Assembly: GCF_002871005.1 (NCBI RefSeq) | Contig: NZ_PHSN01000001.1 | Span: 361,867-425,866, forward strand | Direction of reading: 5' to 3' | DNA length: 64,000 nt | From: Acidimangrovimonas sediminis | Lineage (GTDB): Bacteria > Pseudomonadota > Alphaproteobacteria > Rhodobacterales > Rhodobacteraceae | Shown here: one piece after another, positions 56,063 to 63,140 of the stretch | Layout: each line of letters begins with the position of its first letter | How positions within the stretch are numbered: the first letter of the stretch is position 1 | Made by a program: the position numbers and the translations under genes | Notes under the pieces: generated by a model | What the model saw: the letters and a program-made list of their open reading frames with translations, nothing else | Databases searched by the model: none | Told to the model about the DNA's origin: nothing

Positions 56063-56893
56063 ATGGCAAGTATCACCACCAAGGACGGCACCCGCATCTT
56101 CTACAAGGATTGGGGCCCCCGCGACGCGCAGCCCGTCGTCTTTCACCACGGCTGGCCGCTTAGCGGCGACGACTGGGACAACCAGATGCTCTTCTTCCTG
56201 TCGAAGGGCTACCGCGTCATCGCCCATGATCGCCGCGGCCACGGCCGATCGGACCAGACTGACACCGGCAACGACATGGACACCTATGTCGCCGACGTGG
56301 CGGAGCTGGCCGAGGCGCTCGACCTGAGGAACGCGGTGCATGTGGGTCATTCCACCGGTGGCGGCGAGGCGGTGCGCTATGCCGCCCGCGCCACGCAGGG
56401 CCGTGTTGCCAAGGTCGTCACGCTTGGCGCGGTGCCGCCGATCATGCTCCGGACCGAGGCCAACCCCGAGGGCCTGCCGATGGAGGTGTTCGACGGCTTC
56501 CGCGCGGCGCTGGCGGCGAACCGGTCGCAATTCTTCCTCGATGTGCCTTCTGGGCCGTTCTACGGCTTCAACCGCGCGGGGGCCGAGGTCAACGAGGGGC
56601 TGATCCGCAATTGGTGGCGCCAGGGCATGACGGGCAGCGCGAAGGCGCATTACGACTGCATCGCGGCGTTCTCGGAAACCGACTTCACCGCGGATCTCGA
56701 GGCGATCACCCAGCCGGTGCTGGTGATGCACGGCGAGGACGACCAGGTGGTGCCGCTTGCGGATTCGGCGCTCAAGGCGATCGACCTTTTGCCGAACGGC
56801 ACGCTCAAGACCTATCCGGGCCTGTCGCACGGCATGTTCGCGACCCACCCCGAGATCATCAACCCCGACATCCTTGCCTTCATCGAGGGCTGA
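56063..56893 (+). CDS. Alpha/beta hydrolase, non-haem chloroperoxidase-like
   Basis: 276 residues. Oxyanion region HHGWPLSGDDWD, nucleophile elbow GHSTGGGEAVRYAAR (Ser), acid in VMHGEDDQVVPL and His in LSHGMFATHP: a complete catalytic triad. The sequence resembles cofactor-free (per)hydrolases annotated as non-haem chloroperoxidases; the natural reaction is probably ester hydrolysis. AAGGAG precedes the ATG. Divergent from the GlxA-type regulator. Confidence 0.92.
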   Translation: MASITTKDGTRIFYKDWGPRDAQPVVFHHGWPLSGDDWDNQMLFFLSKGYRVIAHDRRGHGRSDQTDTGNDMDTYVADVAELAEALDLRNAVHVGHSTGGGEAVRYAARATQGRVAKVVTLGAVPPIMLRTEANPEGLPMEVFDGFRAALAANRSQFFLDVPSGPFYGFNRAGAEVNEGLIRNWWRQGMTGSAKAHYDCIAAFSETDFTADLEAITQPVLVMHGEDDQVVPLADSALKAIDLLPNGTLKTYPGLSHGMFATHPEIINPDILAFIEG

Positions 56894-56989
56894 GGGTCGG
56901 GCCTTCGGGTGCCGGAGACAATGGGCTCGCACTGGCAGATTGCCGGTGCGGGCCCTTCCCGTTGGCCTGACGGTCCGAAGCGACGGCAC

Positions 56990-57907
56990 TCAGCCGGGGG
57001 TGGGCGCCGCCTCTCGCGTCTTGCCGCGCAGAAAGTCGACGAAGGCGCGCAGTGGCGGCGGCGGGCGGCGGCCATGGAAATACAGATATGGCCCCTCGAA
57101 CGCCGGCCACCAGTCCGGCAGCACCGGGACGAGGGCGCCGCTGGCGAAATGCGGCTCGAGCCAGTTGCGGAAGATCAGGCACAGGCCCAGCCCTGACACC
57201 GCGTGGCCGATCAGCGCGGCGGAGCCGTTGGTGCCGATGGTCAGCCGGGCCGCGACGTCGAGGGTGATCGTCTCGTCGCCGCGCTCGAACTCCCACGGGA
57301 TCAGGGCGCCGCTGGTGAAGCGGCCGCGCAGGCAGTCGTGGTGCAGAAGGTCGCGCGGATGGGCCGGCATTCCCATCCGCGCAAGGTAGGCGGGCGCGGC
57401 GGCCAGCGCCGCCTGCTGCCGCCGCGGGCCCAGGGGGATGGCGATCATGTCCTGTGCCAGCGCCTCGCCATAGCGGATGCCGGCATCGCATTCCGCGGCG
57501 ACCGCGTCGACCATGCGGTCGTCGACCATGATCTCCACCGTCACGCCGGGGTGGAGGGCCATGAACTCCTCGATCAGCGGCGGAAGGATGTCGACCATCA
57601 CCGCGCCGGGCACGTTCAGCGCGAGTCGTCCGCGCAGGTCGCCGCTCTGGCTGCGGACGGCGTCGAGGGCATCCGCGGCCTCCGACAGCAATGGGGCGAT
57701 CCGCCGGGCAAGCTCCCGCCCGGCCTCGGTCGGCGTGACGCTGCGGGTGGTACGGGTCAGAAGACGGGCGTCCAGCCGTGCCTCGAGCCGCGCGATGGTC
57801 TCGCTCACCGTGGCCGGGGACAGGCCGAGCGTTCGCGCCGCACTGCGGAAGCCACCGGCCCGCACCACCGCGACGAAGACACCGAGATCGTCAAGATTGT
57901 TCGACAT
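56990..57907 (-). CDS. LysR family regulator
   Basis: 305 residues. Helix-turn-helix VAVVRAGGFRSAARTLGLSPATVSETIARLEARL, effector domain of the CrgA-like group (LRGRLALNVPGAVMVDILPPLIEEFM, GLGLCLIFRNWLEPHFASG). Divergent from the aldo/keto reductase at 58008 with an inverted repeat between, so the reductase is the probable target. The start at MSNNLDD was chosen by homology; longer readings extend into the promoter. Confidence 0.92.
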   Translation of the reverse strand: MSNNLDDLGVFVAVVRAGGFRSAARTLGLSPATVSETIARLEARLDARLLTRTTRSVTPTEAGRELARRIAPLLSEAADALDAVRSQSGDLRGRLALNVPGAVMVDILPPLIEEFMALHPGVTVEIMVDDRMVDAVAAECDAGIRYGEALAQDMIAIPLGPRRQQAALAAAPAYLARMGMPAHPRDLLHHDCLRGRFTSGALIPWEFERGDETITLDVAARLTIGTNGSAALIGHAVSGLGLCLIFRNWLEPHFASGALVPVLPDWWPAFEGPYLYFHGRRPPPPLRAFVDFLRGKTREAAPTPG

Positions 57908-57926
57908 GCCGATCAGCCTATTCGGA

Positions 57927-57990
57927 TTGACATATATTCTCAAACGGAGAATGCCGCGCCATCTTCCGGGCAACCCAACTTCCGGGCAAC
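57927..57990. promoter_or_regulatory. LysR box and repeats upstream of the aldo/keto reductase
   Basis: ATTCTC-N5-GAGAAT (57936-57952), a perfect inverted repeat of T-N11-A form, follows a TTGACA hexamer at 57927-57932. Further down, CTTCCGGGCAAC occurs twice (57963-57974 and 57979-57990). The box probably binds the divergent LysR; the role of the direct repeat is unknown. Confidence 0.6.
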
Positions 57991-58007
57991 AACGAAGGAG
58001 ATCCGAC

Positions 58008-58880
58008 ATGACCCCCCAAGCCTCTGCCGCCGGCCGTTTCACCTTTCCCGGGACCGACCTGAGCGTGAACCGCATGGGCTATGGCGCCATGCAGCTGGCC
58101 GGGCCGCACGTGATGGGCCCCCCGAAGGACCGCGATGAGGCCCTTGCCGTCCTGCGCGAGGCGGTTTCGCTGGGCATCGACCACATCGACCACATCGACC
58201 ACATCGACACCAGCGACTTCTACGGCCCCCATGTCACGAACGAGATCATCCGCGAGGCGCTGCATCCCTATCCGGACGACCTGGTGCTGGTGACCAAGGT
58301 CGGCGCCTGGCGCGATGAGGCCGGCGCGTGGAACCTGCAGCGCGACGACGCCTTCCTGCGCCAGTCGGTCGAGGACAACCTCACCCGTCTCGGCCGTGAC
58401 CGGATGGACATCGTCAACCTGCGCATGGGCGGCCCCGAGGACGACATCGCCACGCCGATGCGGACCATGCGCGCGCTGCAGGAGGAGGGTCTGATCGGCC
58501 ATATCGGCATCAGCACCGTCAGCCCCGAACAGGTCCGCACCGCGCGCGACATCGCCCCGGTGGTCTGCGTCCAGAACCAATACAACCTTGCCCACCGCGA
58601 GGATGATGCGCTGATCGACGCGCTGGCGGCGGACGGGATCGCCTATGTTCCCTACTTCCCGCTGGGGGGATTCAGCCCGCTGCAATCGGCGACGCTGGAC
58701 GCGGTCGCAAAGGGGGTAGGGACCAGCCCGCAGAAGGTGGCGCTGGCCTGGCTGCTGGCGCGCAGCCCGAATATCCTGGTCATTCCCGGCACCTCCAGCC
58801 GCAGCCATCTGCGCGAGAATGTCGATGCAGCCTCCCTGACCTTCACCGCCGAACAGAGTGCGGCGCTGGACGCGCTCTGA
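58008..58880 (+). CDS. Aldo/keto reductase with a 9-bp repeat expansion
   Basis: 290 residues, AKR barrel of the oxidoreductase group: LSVNRMGYGAMQLAGPHVMGPP, catalytic Asp/Tyr in DTSDFYGPHVTNEII, Lys in LVLVTKVGAWRDE, and the cofactor end VIPGTSSRSHLRENV. Relatives read GIDHIDTSDFYG, whereas this protein has GIDHIDHIDHIDTSDFYG: six extra residues from repeated ATCGACCAC, exactly at the strand leading to the catalytic Asp. Activity may be altered. AAGGAG precedes the ATG. Confidence 0.9.
   Translation: MTPQASAAGRFTFPGTDLSVNRMGYGAMQLAGPHVMGPPKDRDEALAVLREAVSLGIDHIDHIDHIDTSDFYGPHVTNEIIREALHPYPDDLVLVTKVGAWRDEAGAWNLQRDDAFLRQSVEDNLTRLGRDRMDIVNLRMGGPEDDIATPMRTMRALQEEGLIGHIGISTVSPEQVRTARDIAPVVCVQNQYNLAHREDDALIDALAADGIAYVPYFPLGGFSPLQSATLDAVAKGVGTSPQKVALAWLLARSPNILVIPGTSSRSHLRENVDAASLTFTAEQSAALDAL
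58176..58208 (+). repeat. 9-bp coding tandem repeat
   Basis: ATCGACCAC repeats 3.7 times in frame, encoding Ile-Asp-His units in the aldo/keto reductase. The length difference from relatives is two units. Confidence 0.9.
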
Positions 58881-58905
58881 CCCTGCGCTTGGGGGGAGTG
58901 GTGGC

Positions 58906-59706
58906 TCAGGCGCGGGCCACCACGTCAAGCCGCAGCTGCCCCAGCCCCTCGACCCCCAGCGCGACGACCTCACCGAGCTTCAGGCAGCGCGGCGGGGTCC
59001 GGCGCATCCCGACGCCGGGCGGGGTCCCGGTCGCGATCACGTCCCCCGGTTCAAGCGTCATGAACTGCGACAGGTGCGCCACCACCTCGGCCACCGGGAA
59101 GATCATCGTGCGGTTGGAGCCGTTCTGCATCTCGGCGCCGTCAAGCGTCAGCCACAGTGACAGGTTCTGCGGGTCGGGCACCTCGTCGCGGGTCACGAGC
59201 CAGGGGCCGAGCGGGGCGAAGGTGTCGGCGCTCTTGCCCTTGGTCATCTCGCCGCCCCGCGCGTTCTGAAAGCGGCGCTCGGACACGTCGTTTGTGACCG
59301 CGTATCCCGCGACGTGATCCAGCGCCGTCCCGGGCCGGACGTCGCTGGCGCGGGCCCGGATGATCACCGCAAGCTCGACCTCCCAGTCGATCTGGTCGGC
59401 ACCGCGGGGCAGCACGATCGGATCGTTCGGCCCCGAGATCGCCGAGGTGAGCTTCATGAAGACCGGCGGTTCTTTCGGCGTCTCGATCCCGGCCTGTGCG
59501 ACGTGATCGGCATAGTTCATGCCGATGCAGACGTATTTCCCGATCCCTCCAACCGGGGCGCCAAGCCGCGTGCCGTGCGCCACTTCCGGCAGCATCGCAG
59601 GGTCGAGGCCGCGCAGCATGGCCAGACCTGCCTCCGACAGGACAGCGCCGGCGATATCGGGTACGAGGCCGGTGGGATGGCGGATCGTGCCGTCGGCGTC
59701 GATCAT
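58906..59706 (-). CDS. Fumarylacetoacetate hydrolase family protein (N-terminally frameshifted)
   Basis: 266 residues from the internal ATG. The FAH domain is intact: IGKYVCIGMNYADHVAQAG, metal ligands in DWEVELAVI, AGYAVTNDVSERRFQ, GPWLVTRDEVPDPQNL and GDVIATGTPPGVGM. Relatives (ureidoglycolate lyase, 2-hydroxyhepta-2,4-diene-1,7-dioate isomerase, acylpyruvase) start with an MKLLRHGPAG-like segment, which here is out of frame just upstream (see 59707-59750). The remaining ATG has no ribosome site. Most of the protein could still fold if translated. Confidence 0.8.
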   Translation of the reverse strand: MIDADGTIRHPTGLVPDIAGAVLSEAGLAMLRGLDPAMLPEVAHGTRLGAPVGGIGKYVCIGMNYADHVAQAGIETPKEPPVFMKLTSAISGPNDPIVLPRGADQIDWEVELAVIIRARASDVRPGTALDHVAGYAVTNDVSERRFQNARGGEMTKGKSADTFAPLGPWLVTRDEVPDPQNLSLWLTLDGAEMQNGSNRTMIFPVAEVVAHLSQFMTLEPGDVIATGTPPGVGMRRTPPRCLKLGEVVALGVEGLGQLRLDVVARA

Positions 59707-59750
59707 GCCCGGCCGTTCATGATCGCGGGGCCATGTCGCAACAGTTTCAT
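59707..59750 (-). other. Out-of-frame N-terminus of the FAH-family gene
   Basis: A strong AAGGAGA site precedes ATG 59750, which opens MKLLRHGPA and then hits a stop (TGA) after 15 codons. In the frame of the downstream gene the same DNA reads DHERPG before MIDADG. Adding one G after the GCG codon would restore the usual family N-terminus. Thus a one-base deletion (or a sequencing error) separates start and body. Confidence 0.8.
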
Positions 59751-59796
59751 TGTGTCTCTCCTTGGTTCGGTTCGGCGGCTGGCAGGATGCCGCCCG

Positions 59797-60756
59797 TCAC
59801 GACGCCAGCGGGTAATAGGCCAGCACCTCGAACCCGGAATCGACCGGGACATGGGCGCGGGTCCGCCCCGTCGTCAGGTCGATCACCGAGGTGGTATCGC
59901 TGTCTTCGTTGGCCACGAGGAACAGCCGGCCATCGGGCGAGAAGGCGCCGTCGAGCGGCTTGTCCTGCACCTCGGCGGTGAAGAGGTGGTTGAGGTCCGC
60001 GTCGTACAAGCTTGCCACCGGGTCGAAATTCCCGATGACCGCGAGGATCGCGCCATCCGGCCGATAGCGGGCGATCTGGCCTTTTTGGGTGTGCCCGGGC
60101 AACGGCAGCGTGCGGACGTGGCCAAGGTCGTCTCGGTCGACGACGTGCAGCTCGGGCCGGTCACCGGCGGTCGCCACGATCCAGGGTCGGGTCGGGGCGG
60201 CGGCGATGCCGTTCGTCCCGCCCTCGAGGGACAGCTCCTTGATGACCTGGCCCGCGGACCCTTCGATCCGGACAAGGCTCAGAAGGCCGTCCTCCTCGGC
60301 TTCGGTGACCAGCCGGTCGCGGCCCGGCACGGTAGCGAGGCGGTGAACCTTGGTCGATCCGATGTCGATGGCACCGACCATCTCGTCGGAGGCGGGGTCG
60401 ATCACCACCACGGCGGCACTGGCCTCGCAGCAGCAATAGATCAGGCCGTTGCTGCCCTGCCGTACGGTGTGGGGCGCCTTGTAGGGGGCGATATCGATCA
60501 ACGTCCGCAGCGACTGCGCGGCAAGGTCGATCACGGCGATGGTGCTCTGGGGATGGGGATTGTCGCCATGGATGCCGTCGCCGAAGATCGGCACATAGGC
60601 CTTGCCCGAGAGCGGCGGGATCAGCAATTCGTGCGGCTTGGGCGGCAGGTCCGTGATCGCTGCGGTACAGCCGAGGGTGGCGGGGTCCAGAAAGACCACA
60701 CGGCCGGCCTTCTTCTCGACCGCGATCAGTCCGAAGCCCGTGGTATTCTCGATCAT
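59797..60756 (-). CDS. YncE-like beta-propeller protein
   Basis: 319 residues of seven-bladed propeller repeats (VVFLDPATLGCTAAI, STIAVIDLAAQSLRTLID, AAVVVIDPASDEMVGAIDIG, GRLFLVANEDSDTTSVIDLTTGRT). No signal peptide, so probably cytoplasmic; a lactonase-like or scaffold role is possible. ATG 60756 has AGGAG seven bases before it; ATG 60783 is less likely. It follows the same direction as the FAH gene 46 bases later, suggesting an operon. Confidence 0.85.
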   Translation of the reverse strand: MIENTTGFGLIAVEKKAGRVVFLDPATLGCTAAITDLPPKPHELLIPPLSGKAYVPIFGDGIHGDNPHPQSTIAVIDLAAQSLRTLIDIAPYKAPHTVRQGSNGLIYCCCEASAAVVVIDPASDEMVGAIDIGSTKVHRLATVPGRDRLVTEAEEDGLLSLVRIEGSAGQVIKELSLEGGTNGIAAAPTRPWIVATAGDRPELHVVDRDDLGHVRTLPLPGHTQKGQIARYRPDGAILAVIGNFDPVASLYDADLNHLFTAEVQDKPLDGAFSPDGRLFLVANEDSDTTSVIDLTTGRTRAHVPVDSGFEVLAYYPLAS

Positions 60757-61251
60757 CCGGCTCTCCTGTCCTTCTGTTGTCATCGGTGGATCAGAGGAGG
60801 AACGCCGGGCCGGGCGAGGCGTTCAATCACCAAAATTTGCCATGAGGCGGGGGGAGGGAAATCACTCCGGGCGACGGGGCGCCGCCATGTGTGATGCCGT
60901 GGGTTTGGGAGTCGGAATTTTTATAATATATTGTAAATAAATGTATTTTTTACAGATCCGCGCCGCAGGACGATGGCTTTTCGATCCGCTCGAAAAGTCC
61001 TGCCAAGCTTTGGGCATGGCCATGCGCCCCACGGCGGCTATGCCCGCGGCGACCATGCGGGCAGCTTGCCGAAACGATCCCGTGGCAGCCCGGTTCATCT
61101 TGGGGCCCGGCCTGTCGCGCCCTGCCGCGACAAGGGAAAGAGGTCCGACACGCCCGGTGGCACAAGAATTGATGCAAGCCCGGGATTGAGGCATCATGTA
61201 CAGATTCTCAGTCCCCTTCAGACGTTGGAGGGTGCGATATTGGAGTTTAAG
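60757..61251. other. Long intergenic region with AT-rich core and hairpin
   Basis: 495 bases between divergent genes. An AT-rich core (60914-60955) contains TATAAT at 60922-60927 and an inverted pair TGTAAA (60932-60937) and TTTACA (60949-60954). Just beyond it CTTTTCGA and TCGAAAAG form a perfect 8-bp stem with a 5-base loop (60977-60997), extended by CAGGA/TCCTG. The rest holds open frames with no homology I recognise. It could carry a small RNA or a long leader for the lipoprotein. Confidence 0.45.
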
Positions 61252-61809
61252 ATGTTTCGTATTTTCTGTCTTGCCGCCGCTCTGGCGGCAACGTTTCTGT
61301 TGGCGGGATGCGGCGCGGGCGAAGATCCGCGAGGGGCGATCTATTCTTCGCCGGTCCGGGGTCAGTTCAACAATACCGGAGAGTTCACGGCGAATTTCGT
61401 CTTTGCAGTTGGCAATGAGGGCAAGACCTTCAACGGCTCGTTGCAGGATTTCCGGTTCTCGCGCAAGAGCTTCGACAGCCCCGAGGGCGCGGTCCCGGTG
61501 ACCGGCACCATCAGTCGCAACGAAAAGGGGGAAATCCTTCTCAAGGGCAAGGGGCAGGGCACCCTGACGCAGGGGAGATACGCCTACCAGCTGGAATTCC
61601 AGATGGAGAGTTCCTATGTCGATCCGCGCTTCAACACGGTCAATGCCTGGTTCTTCGGCGGCGGCAACATGAACCGCAGCGGCGCCTATGTGGAATGGGC
61701 GAAGATCAGCGGCAATTTCAGCGCCAAGCCCCTGTGCCGGCCCGAGAGGTTCAAGAGTTGCGAGATCCTGACGGCCCACCCGGCCCCGGCGATGATGCCG
61801 CAGAACTGA
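61252..61809 (+). CDS. Lipoprotein of unknown function
   Basis: 185 residues. A signal peptide ends in the lipobox LLAGCG, so it is a predicted lipoprotein anchored by a lipidated Cys about residue 18. The mature part resembles a beta-rich domain (GEFTANFVFAVGNEGKTFNGSLQDFRF, VPVTGTISRN, GTLTQGRYAYQLEFQM), similar in feel to transferrin-binding-protein-like or lipocalin-like barrels, but not assignable. GGAG lies seven bases before ATG 61252. Convergent with the Tad genes. Confidence 0.8.
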   Translation: MFRIFCLAAALAATFLLAGCGAGEDPRGAIYSSPVRGQFNNTGEFTANFVFAVGNEGKTFNGSLQDFRFSRKSFDSPEGAVPVTGTISRNEKGEILLKGKGQGTLTQGRYAYQLEFQMESSYVDPRFNTVNAWFFGGGNMNRSGAYVEWAKISGNFSAKPLCRPERFKSCEILTAHPAPAMMPQN

Positions 61810-61955
61810 CACGACGCGCCCTGCGGGCAGGTGATGGTCCGGGTCACGGCCGCATCTGCGGGGCCTTTGCGGTGGCTGCCGCGAAGGCCTCGCCCCACGG
61901 GGGGGGAGCTTCGGCCTGCCGGCATCCTCCCCAGCTTCGGCCCGCCGGCCCCGCG

Positions 61956-62537
61956 TCAGGAGGATGCGTCGAAGGAGACCTGCGGTGACATCCGCGGTCG
62001 GGCCACCACGAAATCGTGGAAGGTCTGGTCGCTTACGCCGATCGTGTCGAAGGCCGGCGTGTAGGTGGCCCAGCTTTCGACCACGATCTCGGTATCGCCC
62101 TGTGCCGGTTTCGGCAGGCTGTCCGCCAGCTTGTTGACATCGTCGTCGGTCATCGCGGTGCCGGTGCGCGTGGCGCTGGACCAGACCACCTCGTACAGGT
62201 CGGTCGTGTAGTTGTACTGCACGTCGGTCACCCGGATGCGGGTGGTCGAGCCGCGTGCATCGGCATTGGTGATGAAGTCGAAGATCTTGTTCATCCCCTC
62301 GATGTCGGTGGGTGTCAGCGTGTTGGTCTGGCGCGAGATCAGGTCGGCGACCGTATAGGTCGCGCGCTGCCCGGTGTTGCGGGCCGAGAAGGCGTCGAAA
62401 TACACGTACATGCCGAGGTAGGCCCAGATCAGGACCGGCAGGAAGATGATGGTCTCGACGAGGATGGTGCCGCGTTCGTCCCGCGCGAAACGCTTGAACG
62501 GGCGCAGCAGCGGATGGGCCTGCATGTTCTTGTCCAT
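61956..62537 (-). CDS. TadE-like pilus assembly protein
   Basis: 193 residues. The N-terminal pseudopilin-type segment (DERGTILVETIIFLPVLIWAYLGMYVYFDAF) is a membrane helix with the conserved Glu, followed by a periplasmic domain. TadE/TadF-type proteins are minor pseudopilins of the Tad pilus. It begins three bases after the preceding tadE-like stop. Confidence 0.85.
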   Translation of the reverse strand: MDKNMQAHPLLRPFKRFARDERGTILVETIIFLPVLIWAYLGMYVYFDAFSARNTGQRATYTVADLISRQTNTLTPTDIEGMNKIFDFITNADARGSTTRIRVTDVQYNYTTDLYEVVWSSATRTGTAMTDDDVNKLADSLPKPAQGDTEIVVESWATYTPAFDTIGVSDQTFHDFVVARPRMSPQVSFDASS

Positions 62538-62540
62538 GGC

Positions 62541-63140
62541 TCAGCTCGGCTCGTTGACGAAGGCGGAGGCGGCGACGAGCTTGTAGGCCCCGGTCGCGTC
62601 CTTGGTGAGTTGCAGCCCCAGACCGGTGGTTGGGAACAGCGGGTCGAACACCGCACAGGCGCGGATGATCATCAGGTCGTCGTCGGTGCCCGGGTCGAAG
62701 TTCGGCGGCTGCTGCGTGGCGATCGGCTCGCTGCGGTCGATGCAGGTCGCGCTTGCGTCGAGGCCGGTCCAGGTCGAGGTGTCGACGGGCTTGAGCTCTA
62801 CCATCAGCGAGTTGACGCAATCCGGGATCACCGTCGCCAGGCGGCAGATCTCGTCCTTCACCTTGTCATGGGTGGGGGAGCTGATCTCGCCCAGCCGCAG
62901 TTCGCGCACGGTCATGTCGAGGCCACGCTCGAGCATGACGTAGCGCAGCTGCAGGAAGCCCGCCTCGACCGAGGAGAGGAACAGCACGAAGAGGACCGGC
63001 AGCACCAGCACGAACTCGACGCTCGCGACGCCGTCCTCGCGGGCGAACCAGGCGCGGGCGCGGCCCAGACGCCTGGCCAGTGCCACACGGGCCCCGGCCA
63101 AGGGAAACCTTGCCGGCGGAAACTTGGCGCGCGCGCTCAT
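62541..63140 (-). CDS. TadE-like pilus assembly protein 2
   Basis: 199 residues. A basic leader of about 35 residues precedes the membrane segment EDGVASVEFVLVLPVLFVLFLSSVEAGF, with the conserved Glu, and a periplasmic domain with several cysteines follows. It is the partner of the next gene. Its start overlaps the stop of the vWA protein as ATGA. Confidence 0.86.
   Translation of the reverse strand: MSARAKFPPARFPLAGARVALARRLGRARAWFAREDGVASVEFVLVLPVLFVLFLSSVEAGFLQLRYVMLERGLDMTVRELRLGEISSPTHDKVKDEICRLATVIPDCVNSLMVELKPVDTSTWTGLDASATCIDRSEPIATQQPPNFDPGTDDDLMIIRACAVFDPLFPTTGLGLQLTKDATGAYKLVAASAFVNEPS

Noticed and set aside
60941..61189. 82-residue plus-strand ORF in the AT-rich intergenic region
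   Set aside because: No ribosome site, no recognisable motif, and it runs through the perfect hairpin at 60977-60997.
60862..62820. 652-residue minus-strand open frame across the lipoprotein and TadE genes
   Set aside because: It crosses two unrelated genes and an AT-rich intergenic region; no domain is visible.
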